Source: Paramoeba atlantica (taxonomy: Eukaryota > Discosea). From it: a stretch of DNA of 64,000 nucleotides. The stretch spans positions 248,001 through 312,000 of the forward strand of contig CDRNVI010000083.1 of the NCBI GenBank assembly GCA_977017575.1, written 5' to 3'. The notes under the pieces were generated by a model. The model searched no databases. It saw nothing but the letters and a program-made list of their open reading frames with translations, and was not told where the DNA came from. The position numbers and the translations under genes were made by a program. This document shows, one piece after another, positions 1 to 9,289 of this stretch; the stretch's first letter is position 1, and the number at the start of each line of letters is the position of its first letter.

Positions 1-535
1 TTTGTAGCTACTCACTTTCTTGAAGTCGATAAGGAAGCTCACATATTTGAATGTCAGAAGTGCTCTGGTCCAGACAAAAGGCGTTTTGCTTGCGAAAAGG
101 GCATCCGAGTTTCGTACGCAGCTGCTTTGACACATCTCATTAAAAATCATAGCTTGACGTACGTATGAAGAGTGGCTTCATACAACACAGCAACGGAAGC
201 GGTCTGAGCAAGGCACCCTGGTAGCATTCACTGTGCGGCCACAGCTCCAGGAATTTGAACGGCTTCTTCTTTGGAAGTGTGATCACGGTATTCCTAACGC
301 TGCTATTCAGGATCCGAATTTCAAATCGATAGTAACGAAAGGGCTTCGTTGCGTTCCAGGGGAAAATACCATAAATGATTTGACCTTGGACCTAAAGGAC
401 AAGTGTCGCTCCGAAATTTGTTCACATCTTCGCGGTCGATTTGTCAGCCTCGCAGTCGACTCCGGAGCGATACATCGAAGAACAACCTCTGCAGTATGCG
501 TTCTGTCAGAAGGCCCTGGAATGCAGTTGAGATGA
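1..535 (+). pseudogene. hAT transposase, N-terminal part (BED finger plus start of catalytic domain), broken
   Basis: The gene enters from outside the window. Bases 1-168 encode a BED-type zinc finger: a C-x2-C pair (FECQKCSG) followed by an H-x4-H pair (HLIKNH). A stop follows at about 166. Translation continues in the next frame from about 169 to 535, where VPGENTINDL and VSLAVDSG match the block before the first catalytic Asp of hAT transposases. There is one frameshift between the two parts, and the frame ends at 535 just after that Asp region. The following hAT blocks appear on the same strand at 8443-9289, so this looks like the 5' part of a copy split by later insertions. Family assignment rests on motif order only. 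Confidence 0.7.
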
Positions 536-773
536 ATGATGGGTGCACATCCGAGGCGTATAAGAGGGCTGAAACTAGAGATTTACGATCCCGGCCGATC
601 CCACCGGTCCTGGTTGAATTTATATGGAAGAAAAGACTTGGTGAAAACGCGAGTTCTAGAAATTCAACGAAAGAAATAGCGACCACTTTTTTTACAGAAA
701 CTCATTCAATTGTTAAAAATCAAAAACAATGTTAACATGAAGGTAGGAGAAACTAAACAAACATTTACTATTA
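536..773. other. No gene seen; junction region after the hAT piece
   Basis: No conserved coding sequence is visible. It contains a short motif, CGATCCCGGCCGATCCCACC, at about 587-606. A near copy lies at about 8418-8437, just before the second hAT piece. The motif may mark the borders of the inserted block, but that is not proven. Confidence 0.4.
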
Positions 774-978
774 AACCCAGATTGAAAGGGGCGAGGGAGA
801 TACGAAGCAACAGGCGTGGCAGATTCCCACTGAAAAGAAATGGTATCTCCCCGCACGAGAAAAGCCTTTGTGCTTTCTAGCTCGGAGACAAACTTCGTGC
901 GGGAGATACCATTTCTTTTCAGTGGGAATCTGCCACGCCTGTTGCTTCGTATCTCCCTCGCCCCTTTCAATCTGGGTT
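774..978. repeat. Long hairpin (inverted repeat, 85-bp arms)
   Basis: Bases 774-858 and 895-978 are reverse complements with one single-base indel, separated by a 36-bp loop. The two arms are nearly identical, so the inversion is recent or maintained. It abuts the 112-bp tandem array. It has no coding content and could be a foldback element or a palindrome made during repair. Confidence 0.9.
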
Positions 979-983
979 ATACG

Positions 984-1546
984 GCGGGCCGTTCGAGGCG
1001 GTGCAGACCCGCTGGCGCGGGGAGTGCTTTACCTCGTGACAAGTAATCTTGAAGGAAACAAGCTTCTGAAATCTTTTTTTTGAGGGGCCCGCCCGGCGGG
1101 CCCTTCGAGGCGGTGCAGACCCGCTGGCGCGGGGAGTGCTTTACCTCGTGACAAGTAATCTTGAAGGAAACAAGCTTCTGAAATCTTTTTTTTGAAGGGC
1201 CCGCCCGGCGGGCCGTTCGAGGCGGTGCAGACCCGCTGGCGCGGGGAGTGCTTTACCTCGTGACAAGTAATCTTGAAGGAAACAAGCTTCTGAAATCTTT
1301 TTTTTGAAGGGCCCGCCCGGCGGGCCCTTCGAGGCGGTGCAGACCCGCTGGCGCGGGGAGTGCTTTACCTCGTGACAAGTAATCTTGAAGGAAACAAGCT
1401 TCTGAAATCTTTTTTTTGAAGGGCCCGCCCGGCGGGACCTTCGAGGCGGTGCAGACCCGCTGGCGCGGGGAGTGCTTTACCTCGTGACAAGTAATCTTGA
1501 AGGAAACAAGCTTCTGAAATCTTTTTTTTGAGGGGCCCGCCCGGCT
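984..1546. repeat. Five tandem copies of a 112-bp unit
   Basis: The marker TTCGAGGCGGTGCAG begins at 992, 1104, 1216, 1328 and 1440, so the period is exactly 112 bp. Copies are almost identical and differ mainly at the base before TTCGAGG and at one or two G/A sites. Each unit has a GC-rich near-palindrome (GGGCCCGCCCGGCGGGCCC) and a run of eight T. A T-run like this could stop RNA polymerase III, but I see no A or B box and make no RNA call. Confidence 0.92.
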
Positions 1547-1890
1547 AACATTTTGCCTCTGGGAGGTCTATGTTCGAGTCTACTTACGTCTTGTTTATGT
1601 TAAGCATTGAGCCCTTTATGTTGTACTTTAATAATGCAAAAGTGCACCTATGGGCACGTTCACTGGCTCAGTGAGACGGAACCGAGGTTCCCCCAACACT
1701 TACACCAGGTCGTGCATACGGAACATTTCGTTCGTTGACAGTTCTTTATGTATCTCTGCTTGGTTAGCCAACAGGCATTAAGCTCAGACGCCACGTCAAG
1801 GCGAGAGATAATTGTCTGAGGACCCTCTTCTCACGAAGAAGGTATTCAAAATGAATGTGATTTTCGTATCAATTTACTCTAATTTTTTTT
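1547..1890. other. No gene or repeat recognised
   Basis: This is unique-looking sequence between the 112-bp array and the helicase/protease relic. I see no open frame with recognisable content, no tRNA fold and no clear inverted ends. Confidence 0.4.
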
Positions 1891-3170
1891 CTATTTTCCA
1901 CTGTACATTTCTTGTTCCACTGTATTTCTTGTTCTTCGCTCTTTTGCCCATACCGCTTCTACCGATTCCCGGCTGACGATCTGAGCAAGTTCCGTACGAG
2001 ACAGTTCAGGAGGTGTTTCGAGACCTGGAGTTGCGCACTGAATCATCCAACGGCAAACGAATAAAGCACAGTCATTGGTGCCATCATCTTGCACCAAGGT
2101 TGAGCCCTGTATAATCTCCCGCAACAGTTTGCACATCTAAGAGCACTTCAGTTCTTCTCCTCGGATTGTGGTTAGGCAGGGAATCGAACCAAAGTAACTT
2201 TCCGCCTTCTTTATTTTCATGCGGTACGATAACACATAGAGCGAAGTGTTGATTGAAAAAGAATGGAACGGCAGTGCGGTCAGCCAAGAAAATTCTTGTT
2301 CTTATTTCTGCCGGTAAATCCCCTACTGATGTGGCATATCTCTTAAAAATCGTAGTTGCCACAGAACTATCCAATACTTGATATCTTTCAGACGGGCTTG
2401 AAAGTACTGAACCTAAAGTGTTTATAACTGTGTCCGGTATAAATTGTCCAGGTTGTGTCCACTGATTGTCTTGCGTCCGATCTTTTAACTGGGGTCGCGT
2501 GTAAGTTTCACTTTCGCGCGACATAGGGTATTCCCCCTTTCTTTGCAGTTTCTTTTTCTTAGATGGCGGAGGGCAACGGTACAGAGTTTTTTCAGGTACG
2601 TATTTTTCATTGCCTTCCTTCTGCGTCATACGTTTCACGAATTTCGAAACGTCGGCGTTGGGTCGCAAGTTTTCCAAGTAGCTAAAGCCTCCATCACTTC
2701 TTTCAGGGAGTAACCAAAGTTGACTCACACTTTTTACTCTTGAGAGGGCCACGTACACCGAGGCATGACATAACATCTTGCTGTGATAGCATGTTGGTCT
2801 GCGGTTCAAGTCTGTGCAGACATTTTCTGTAAGAGTAGCTCCCTGTACTTTGTGAATGGTGTAAGAGACCCAATTTCAAGCTCATCATCAATATCACTTT
2901 TTCGAAATTCAGCCGAAAGATTTCCGTCTACTGTTGAGGCCGAGATGCCAGCTATTGAGAAGGCTGTGCAATCCAAAATTTTACCAGGCCTTCCATTTTC
3001 TTTAATGTATGAGCTTAATTCTTCTTTGGTCTTCTCGTTCTTTACAATGATTTCATCTTCAATCATTAGCGTACCATTCACTAGTCGCCTCTGCGGGCAT
3101 AGGTTGACTAGGCACATCACGGGTTTCCCAGGAACAGAAAGGCCAGCTGGCCACTTTTCGACGAAGCACA
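1891..3170 (-). pseudogene. PIF1-like helicase C-terminus joined to a Ulp1-like cysteine protease, broken
   Basis: Reading leftwards from about 3170, the minus strand encodes PIF1-family blocks in order: GKPVMCLVNL and RLVNGT, then TIHKVQGATLTENV (the Q-G-x-T-L block), then VYVALSRVKSVSQLWLLP (helicase motif VI). About 100 residues later comes a Ulp1/SUMO-protease-like domain with NQHFALCVIVP (His), WFDSLP (Asp) and QDDGTNDCALFVC (Gln and nucleophile Cys). Helicase and protease appear to belong to one polyprotein. The reading is broken about twice. PIF1 helicases occur in Helitrons and other large mobile elements, and Ulp1-like proteases occur in several large DNA elements. I cannot name the family, and no replication-initiator (Rep) domain is in the window. 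The helicase N-terminal side runs into the 27-bp minisatellite. Confidence 0.7.
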
Positions 3171-3460
3171 AACCGTGTTTTTGGTGGCCAGCTGGCCACC
3201 CTTCCACAACATGGCCAGCTCGCCACCCTTCCACAACATGGCCAGCTGGCCACCCTTCCACAACATGGCCAGCTGGCCACCCTTCCACAACATGGCCAGC
3301 TGGCCACCCTTCCACAACATGGCCAGCTGGCCACCCTTCCACAACATGGCCAGCTGGCCACCCTTCCACAAATTGGCTACTTCTAAAGCATGGTCACTTC
3401 CACAACATGGCCAGCTGGCCACCCTTCCACAACATGGCCAGCTGGCCACTCTTCCACAAC
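3140..3460. repeat. 27-bp minisatellite built on the palindrome GGCCAGCTGGCC
   Basis: About nine copies of a 27-bp unit (GGCCAGCTGGCCACC followed by CTTCCACAACAT) run from about 3184 to 3460, with one interruption near 3370-3407. A lone, divergent copy lies at about 3142-3158. The period is a multiple of three and the unit lacks stops in several frames, so open frames of repeated WPAGHPSTT on the plus strand and EGWPAGHVV on the minus strand run through it. These are not evidence of a gene. Confidence 0.92.
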
Positions 3461-3489
3461 ACTCTCCCACCCCCGTGGGACTCACTCAG

Positions 3490-4545
3490 TGGACTCACTC
3501 AACGTGAGTCATTGCCCCACGTGGCAGTGCTCTGACCCTCTCACGTGCCACTGTAGGTACAGTGCCGATGCAGTCACTGCCTCACGTGGTAGTACTCTCA
3601 CTCTCTCACGTGCTACTGCAGCTGCACTGCATCACTGCAGTCACTGCCTCACGTGGCATTGCCTCTCACTCTGCCACTGTATCTACACTGCAGTCACTGC
3701 CTCACGTGGCAGTACTCTCACTCTCTCACGTGCTACTGCAGCTACACTGCAGTCACTGCCTCACGTGGCACTACTCTTACTCTCGCACGTGCCACTGCAG
3801 CTACACTGCATCACTGCCTCACGTGGCACTACTCTTACTCTCGCACGTGCCACTGTAGGTACAGTGCCGATGCAGTCACTGCCTCACGTGGCAGTACTCT
3901 CACTCTCTCACGTGCTACTGCAGCTACACTGCAGTCACTGCCTCACGTGGCAGTACTCTCACTCTCTCACGTGCTACTGCAGCTGCACTGCATCACTGCA
4001 GTCACTGCCTCACGTGGCACTGCCTGTCACTCTGCCACTGTATCTACACTGCAATCACTGCCTCACGTGGCAGCACACTTACTCTCTCACGTGCTACTGC
4101 AGCTGCACTGCATCACTGCAGTCACTGCCTCACGTGGCAGTAATCTTACTCTCTCACGTGCCACTGTAGCTACACTGCAGTCACTGCCTCACGTGGCACT
4201 ACTCTTACTCTCGCACGTGCCACTGCAGCTACACTGCATCACTGCCTCACGGGGCACTGCTCTCACTCTCTCACGTGCCACTGTAGGTACAGTGCCGATG
4301 CAGTCACTGCCTCACGTGGCAGTACTCTCACTCTCTCACGTGCTACTGCAGCTACACTGCAGTCACTGCCTCACGTGGCAGTACTCTCACTCTCTCACGT
4401 GCCACTGCAGCTACACTGCATCACTGCAGTCACTGCCTCACATGGCAGTGCACTTGCTCTGGCACGTGCCACTGCAGCTGCACTGCATCACTGTGCAATC
4501 ACTGCCTCACGTGGCACTGCTCTCACTCTCTCAAGGGCCACTGTA
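3490..4545. repeat. CACGTG-rich tandem repeat, basic unit about 59 bp
   Basis: The unit alternates CCTCACGTGGCA, a CTCACTCTCTCACGTG block, and TACTGCAGCTACACTGCAG, with a clean 59-bp spacing in several places. Other copies carry a TGTAGGTACAGTGCCGATG variant or a short insertion (CATCACTG). There are about two CACGTG hexamers per unit over roughly 1 kb. No stable coding function is visible, although the plus strand stays open for long stretches. Confidence 0.88.
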
Positions 4546-4594
4546 GCTACACACTGTACCACTCGGACCTGCACATTATTTTTCTCTCTATATA

Positions 4595-6152
4595 CAGGGG
4601 TGAAAATCCCATGGTGGTGGGGGTCTAAAATTCGTAAAATTTGTCCAATTTTGGAAAATAATAGCGCGTTCGAGAGCTCTCGCAGAGTTGTATGTTTTAA
4701 GATAGGCAGTTTGCGGGGGTTAGGGGGGTACCCCCCTTTGATGGAAGGGTCAAAAACACGATTTGCAAATTTGAAAAACTGTAAAAAATGGTCAAAAATT
4801 ACCCTTAATACCCACAGGAAGACCCGTTTCGCTCAATAACGATGCGACAACGCTTGCGGAAACTGCTCATCGTGTTAATACATTCTTGCTTGCGTTCTGA
4901 TTGTAATCTTTCGAACGCTGTCTCAATGGCCGATACTAATTCAGCCCGATTCTTGGGTCGAAGATCATTTTTGATCCTGTCCATGGTCCCCCAAAGGTTT
5001 TCAATGGTGTTTAAATCGGGGGATTTTGCAGGCCAAGAGAGTACATTAATACCTTCGTTGCGAAAGGTTGTTCGCGCAGAATTATGAACAGGACATTTAT
5101 CCATTGCAACGACCCCAGATGGGTGGCGCCTCAAATAATTTAAAAGTCCTTTGCGCTTCTTCATGGCGTCATTGAAAACATCCCCTGTTACAGTTACTTT
5201 TCGGCCGGAAGGGTCGTGGGAGGGAAAAATGTGTAGATGAAATCCATGATTTAAACTGACCCCCATCCACACCATGACGCCGTTCCCTCCATACCAAGGT
5301 TCTAGCTCTCCCTGCTGTTCCTTGGCGGGGTCAGTCTTCCGGCAAAGGTAAGTAATTTTGTTTCGTCCCCTACCGCAAGTGAACTTCTTCTCATCGCAGA
5401 AAACAATTTGTCTCAGTTGGGTATCTGACCAAGTGAGCATCTCAGAACAAAAATGCACTCGTTTCCTCTTGTGTTCATCGGTCAGTGCGGGCTTTCTTTT
5501 TAAAGTTCGCATGATCATACCATGGCTCTTCATGGCGTTAACCAAAGTTGGTCTTGAACACTGAAATCCAAGAGAAAGCACAACTCTATGGAGTGCACAC
5601 CAGTTCTCAATCCCGTACGGGAGGTCACGGTATCCCTCATCAATGAGGCGGATAGCTGCTTCGTGCAGCGCAGGGGTACTGACAGGAGATGGGCGTGAAA
5701 TAGGAGAGCTTTCCACGTCTCCAGTGTTCTCATAGCGTATCACAATACGTTTTGCTGTATTTTCGTGGACGCCGAAGTTTTGGGCTGTCCGAGAATAGGA
5801 CCCTGTCTCAAGATAATCTGAGACAAGAAGCATACGGTGACTTGGTATCACCCGTGCGGGGGAGGAATAGGACCTGTCGCTGAGTACACCACGTGAGGTT
5901 CGGGAACGAATCCGTTTCTGGGGCATATAGTGCTAATATTGACTGAAAAACAGCTAAAAACTGAAAAAATGTAAATTTGGGCAAGAAAAAAAATCATGAT
6001 TTTTTTGTCTCATCGTTTCATGTTGAGTCACAGGCCGCAAATAGTGCTAAAACATACAACTTTGTGAGAGCTCTCGAATGCGCTATTACTTTCCAAAATT
6101 GGATAATTTTTACGAATTTTAGACCCCCCCCACCACGAGGTTTTCACCCCTG
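4595..6152. mobile_element. Tc1/mariner DNA transposon, intact-looking, with about 120-bp inverted ends
   Basis: The element begins CAGGGGTGAAAA at 4595 and ends with the reverse complement TTTTCACCCCTG at 6152. It is flanked by TA on both sides (4593-4594 and 6153-6154), the target duplication expected of this superfamily. The inverted ends extend to about 4717 and 6030 with scattered mismatches. The element is 1,558 bp long and holds one full-length transposase gene on the minus strand. The good match of the ends and the uninterrupted gene suggest recent activity. Confidence 0.93.
4805..5926 (-). CDS. Tc1/mariner-family transposase, 373 residues
   Basis: The gene encodes a cut-and-paste DNA transposase that would act on the inverted ends around it. 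The N-terminal third carries helix-turn-helix DNA-binding signatures (SRTAQNFGVHENTAKRIVIRY near residues 42-62). The catalytic domain follows, with the first Asp in RQIVFCDEKKF, the second in VVAMDKCPVHNS, and the acidic third residue in SPDLNTIENLWG. By my count 32 residues lie between the second Asp and the Glu, shorter than the 34 of classical Tc1. The frame runs from ATG at 5926 to the stop at 4805 without interruption, and the length is normal for the superfamily. A decayed relative lies at 6895-8175. Confidence 0.92.
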   Translation of the reverse strand: MPQKRIRSRTSRGVLSDRSYSSPARVIPSHRMLLVSDYLETGSYSRTAQNFGVHENTAKRIVIRYENTGDVESSPISRPSPVSTPALHEAAIRLIDEGYRDLPYGIENWCALHRVVLSLGFQCSRPTLVNAMKSHGMIMRTLKRKPALTDEHKRKRVHFCSEMLTWSDTQLRQIVFCDEKKFTCGRGRNKITYLCRKTDPAKEQQGELEPWYGGNGVMVWMGVSLNHGFHLHIFPSHDPSGRKVTVTGDVFNDAMKKRKGLLNYLRRHPSGVVAMDKCPVHNSARTTFRNEGINVLSWPAKSPDLNTIENLWGTMDRIKNDLRPKNRAELVSAIETAFERLQSERKQECINTMSSFRKRCRIVIERNGSSCGY

Positions 6153-6163
6153 TATATACAAAA

Positions 6164-6200
6164 TGCAAACCGTGTTTTTGGTGGCCAGCTGGCCACTTTT
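6164..6200. repeat. Single copy of the minisatellite border sequence
   Basis: Just outside the right end of the Tc1/mariner element, AAACCGTGTTTTTGGTGGCC followed by AGCTGGCCAC repeats the left border of the 27-bp minisatellite at about 3170-3198. The unit is therefore present on both sides of the transposon and the CACGTG array. Confidence 0.8.
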
Positions 6201-6284
6201 TTCAAGAAAAAAAAATCTGGAAAAAAAATCGTTCCGAATTTGTTTTTTTCGCGATTTTGAGCATATAAATTTTTTTGTTCAAAA

Positions 6285-6360
6285 ATGTCGATGCCGGGAA
6301 TCGAACCGCGGACATCCAGCGTCAAAATGGAACCCCTTTACCAACTGGACTACTCAAAGG
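6285..6360 (-). pseudogene. tRNA-like relic or tRNA-derived SINE head
   Basis: On the minus strand the sequence carries a D-arm-like AGTCCAGTTGGTAAAGG, an anticodon-arm-like segment, and a T-arm-like GGTTCGATTCCCGGC close to a T-run. The spacing is tRNA-like, but the T stem pairs poorly and the acceptor ends do not match. I therefore call it a decayed tRNA or SINE head and not a working tRNA gene. Confidence 0.4.
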
Positions 6361-6894
6361 ACTCTCCTTAGTCAACCAGTTTGTCGTATCGCAGACCTTT
6401 GCAGACGCACTTTTTTTACCAAAAGTGTTCTACAATTTGGGAAATGAGGTCGTTGTAGATGATTTTTCGAGTATTAAAGAGTTCATCTAATGAGCTACTG
6501 CTACGTTTTAAAATTTTGAAAAAACTCGATCTCTCGCTTCTTTGAGGGGCATTTTCAAGTTTTGGAATTAACCTTAGTAAGCGAGTTAGATACTCCGTAT
6601 CTCCCTCAATAGAAAGCCCCTATACATTTTTGTTTCTCCTATATACATAGGATAGAAAGTTTTGTTTCTCTTCTTTCGCTCTTTTTGACTTGAGTGGAAA
6701 TCTCTTCTGCGTGTATCCTTTGCCGTCTGATTCTTTTGCTTTAGCTGAGCGTTCGTTGATTTAAAGTACGTCCTCTGTGACTTTGACCCCTGCGCAGAAC
6801 ATTTTCCTATCCGACCAACGCCTTTTAAAAAGGCGTTACCAAAACATTTTTTTGGTAACGCCTTTTGAGGGGTTGAAGAAGTTCATCCAATTGG
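6361..6894. other. No gene; one short hairpin
   Basis: This is A/T-rich sequence with pyrimidine-rich stretches near 6630-6730. A hairpin lies at 6827-6866 (AAAAAGGCGTTACCAAAA pairs with TTTTGGTAACGCCTTTT across a 4-base gap). The stretch may include the far upstream part of the second Tc1/mariner copy, but no end is recognisable. Confidence 0.45.
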
Positions 6895-8175
6895 TAAAAC
6901 CTCTGACGCACGCGAAGCAGGTTGTCACGAGAACACGTTGCGAAGCGTTGGATTCAGCGATACGAGGAGACAAGAGACGTGGATAATACAGTGCGGGATT
7001 TTATTACGGGACACGTTAATTACGGGACAACTCAATTACGGGACACTTAATTAAGGGACACTTGGGCCTTGGGAGTGAGTTTCGCTCCCACTGCCTGGAG
7101 CGAAGCGCGGTGGATCGGGCTAGACCGGCGTATTCTCAGCAAAACAGTTTTACACGCCCAAATAAGCGGTGTATAAAGATAACAAAAAATATAATAACAG
7201 AGCCTGCAGTACAATCACTCACCACATTTCACAGATCATGTCACAGATCAAAGCTAAGGGACACTTAATTACGGGACACTTTTGACCAGAAAGGGGGTGT
7301 CTCTTAATTAAGGTGTCCCGTAATAGAGTTCCGCACTGTAACCCGGACAATAAGTTCGGGTTATTGTCAATAACCCTCATTGATGAAGGTACGCGAGATT
7401 TGCCTTACGCAATTCCGCCATGGTCGAACCTCGTGTCAACCCCCCTTCAGTCCGAAAAGTTTTATTGTTACTGCTCTATCACGCGCACTTTAAAGCGTGA
7501 AGGCATCATTTTGCGCACTGTCCCCCGTCATCCAGCTCTTACGGCTGCCCACAAGCAGAAACGAATTGAGCTGTGCCGCGAGCTGTCGGAGTGGACCCCT
7601 CATGATCTCGAGTCCATTATTTAGACGGACCAGAAGAAGTTTACTTGCGGGGGGCGACAAAAGATTACCTACCTTTGCCGCAAAGCTGATCCCCCTAAAG
7701 AGCACCTAAGAGAGCAGGAAAAGTGGCGTGGAGGTGATGGCATTATGGTGTGGATGGGGGTGAGTATAAAATACGGTATCTTTTTCCACGAATTTCCTAA
7801 CAAAGATGATCACGGAAATAAAATATCGGTAAACGGGGATGCAGTTAAAAACGCTATGCTAAAAAGAAATGGATTTTTTTAATTTTTTTTGAAGAGAGAT
7901 TCAGGCGCTGTTGTGGTGATGGATAATTGTCCTATCCACAATACTGCACGTCGTCATTTTGATGAAAATAGTCACAATGCTAGCTTGCCGCCCTAAATTT
8001 CTTGATCTCAACCCCTTCGAAAATATTTGGGGACAAATTGAATCACACAAAAATACTAAATGTCCCAAAAATAGGGGGGAATTGCGTGATGCAATACATT
8101 CAGGGATTGAATTGTTGAAAGTGCTTTGTTGAAGGACTTTCCCCCCTCTAAACGCCCGCACTGTTCTGTTTAACA
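6895..8175 (+). pseudogene. Second, decayed Tc1/mariner transposase copy, split by a MITE
   Basis: Related to the transposase at 4805-5926 but on the opposite strand. Recognisable blocks occur in order: HENT and RYEETRDVDN before 6987; then, after the MITE, TLIDEGTRDLPYAI, RTVPRHPALTAAHKQKR, KKFTCG, KITYLCRKADPPKEH, GIMVWMGVS, VVMDNCPIHNTARRHF and DLNPFENIWG. Several frameshifts and stops interrupt it, for example at 7622-7624. It keeps both catalytic Asp blocks, and the last block appears with Glu. No matching inverted ends were found, so it is an old, dead copy. Confidence 0.85.
6989..7338. mobile_element. 350-bp MITE with TA duplication, inserted in the decayed Tc1/mariner copy
   Basis: It starts CAGTGCGGGATTTTATTACG and ends with CGTAATAGAGTTCCGCACTG, which are imperfect reverse complements. 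TA lies on both sides (6987-6988 and 7339-7340). Inside, near both ends, are several copies of TTAATTACGGGACAC. It has no coding capacity. The ends differ from those of the Tc1/mariner element at 4595-6152, so a different transposase of the same superfamily must have moved it. Confidence 0.9.
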
Positions 8176-8442
8176 AGTAAAGTACTACTTAAGTATTACT
8201 TAACAAACAAAGTTGATACGAGAAAAGTTGTAGATACGATCATTGTCGTTTTGGTATCGTTCTCCATGTTTTGGGGGCTCTTCGCTAAACGCGGCGGTAG
8301 TTTTCAAGGCGAAGCGCGCAGCAGTGGTGTCATTGTAATTTAAAAAGAATAAAAAGTGATAGAAAAAAAGGTCGAAGTAGCAAAAACTACAGTATCTTAA
8401 GAAGCTACTCAAGCGCCGATCCCGACCGATCCCACCTGATAA
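8176..8442. repeat. No gene; partial copy of a dispersed hairpin-headed repeat
   Basis: At about 8273-8325, GGCTCTTCGCTAAACGCGGC followed by GGTAGTTTTCAA matches the hairpin head of the dispersed repeat whose longer copies lie at 11113-11475 and 18214-18560. The rest of the interval shows nothing recognisable. Confidence 0.55.
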
Positions 8443-9289
8443 GTGACAGGGTCCTCCAGGTTTCAGCCCTCTAAATCTCTTCTTTCTGCAGTTGTTTCTG
8501 GTCTGAAGTCGAAAAATATATTTGTGGTACATATCGTGTCCGATGCAGGTTTCGCCATAAAGAAAGCAGTCCGCGAATTCACAAAGTCCCAGAACATTGG
8601 CAGTGTATGTGCCGCTCATGCTTTGCAGCTTGCAATGGAGAAATTATTCAAGCTGGGGAACAAAGATTATATTCTACAAATTGCAGCCGGTTCTCCAAAT
8701 TGGCGGGCCCCTGTGCCTACCGGGTGGTGGTCTACCATCGTCGAGGTACAAAAGGCACTGAAGTGTAGAGTGTATGGGAGGATTATCACCTAAAAGGGGT
8801 TTTGCAACAATGGATAAAACAGTTTGAGATCTACCAGGCTGCAGGAAGATTGATAGAGAGAGATGACTGCAACTTAGCGAGTGCACTTCGGCTACGGTTG
8901 GCACTTGAGGCCAAGGCAGGGGAGTCGCACAAAGTTTATCTCGACGACCGCTTCATGCGTTTTCTTTCTTCTGCTCACCTGCTATGCGGGGCATTGTCAC
9001 CCGTGGTAAAGTGGAATTCGGTGACTACTGTGGTCAAAAAGCGTCTCCGCGACGTATGCGTTCCTGTCATAACTTCTTTATGCTCTGAAAAGGATAATGC
9101 CATCCACCATCACATTTGGGATAAGTTTAACGGGTGGGTTAGTGGAAACTGGTTGCAGGAAGAGCACGATGCGGTTCGCACCGTGCGGGGGAAAAGCGCT
9201 TTCGCTACGTTTTGGGAAGACCTTGTCGTAAGTGACCAGTTCCCGATTCTTTCCCTTTCAGCCCGAAAGTTAGTTTTTATAGTACTATA
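8443..9289 (+). pseudogene. hAT transposase, middle and C-terminal part, broken
   Basis: This piece continues the hAT gene at 1-535 in order and on the same strand. HIVSDAGFAIKKAV holds the second catalytic Asp block. SVCAAHALQLAMEKLFK matches the conserved C-x2-H block, and PTGWWSTIVEV matches the T-x-W-x-S block. FWEDLVVSDQFPILSLSARKL matches the C-terminal dimerisation motif. One in-frame stop at about 8791-8793 separates two open parts. The reading ends inside the 129-bp palindrome at 9161-9451, so the natural C-terminus is lost. Confidence 0.75.

Noticed and set aside
984-1546. CRISPR-like array
   Set aside because: The 112-bp units are nearly identical throughout with no variable spacers, and the setting is eukaryotic.
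1560-1600. tRNA T-arm (GTTCGAGTC)
   Set aside because: No D arm, anticodon arm or acceptor stem at the right distances.
3059-3535. Overlapping repeat-protein frames through the 27-bp minisatellite
   Set aside because: The unit is a multiple of three and lacks stops in several frames, so the open frames on both strands are a composition effect.
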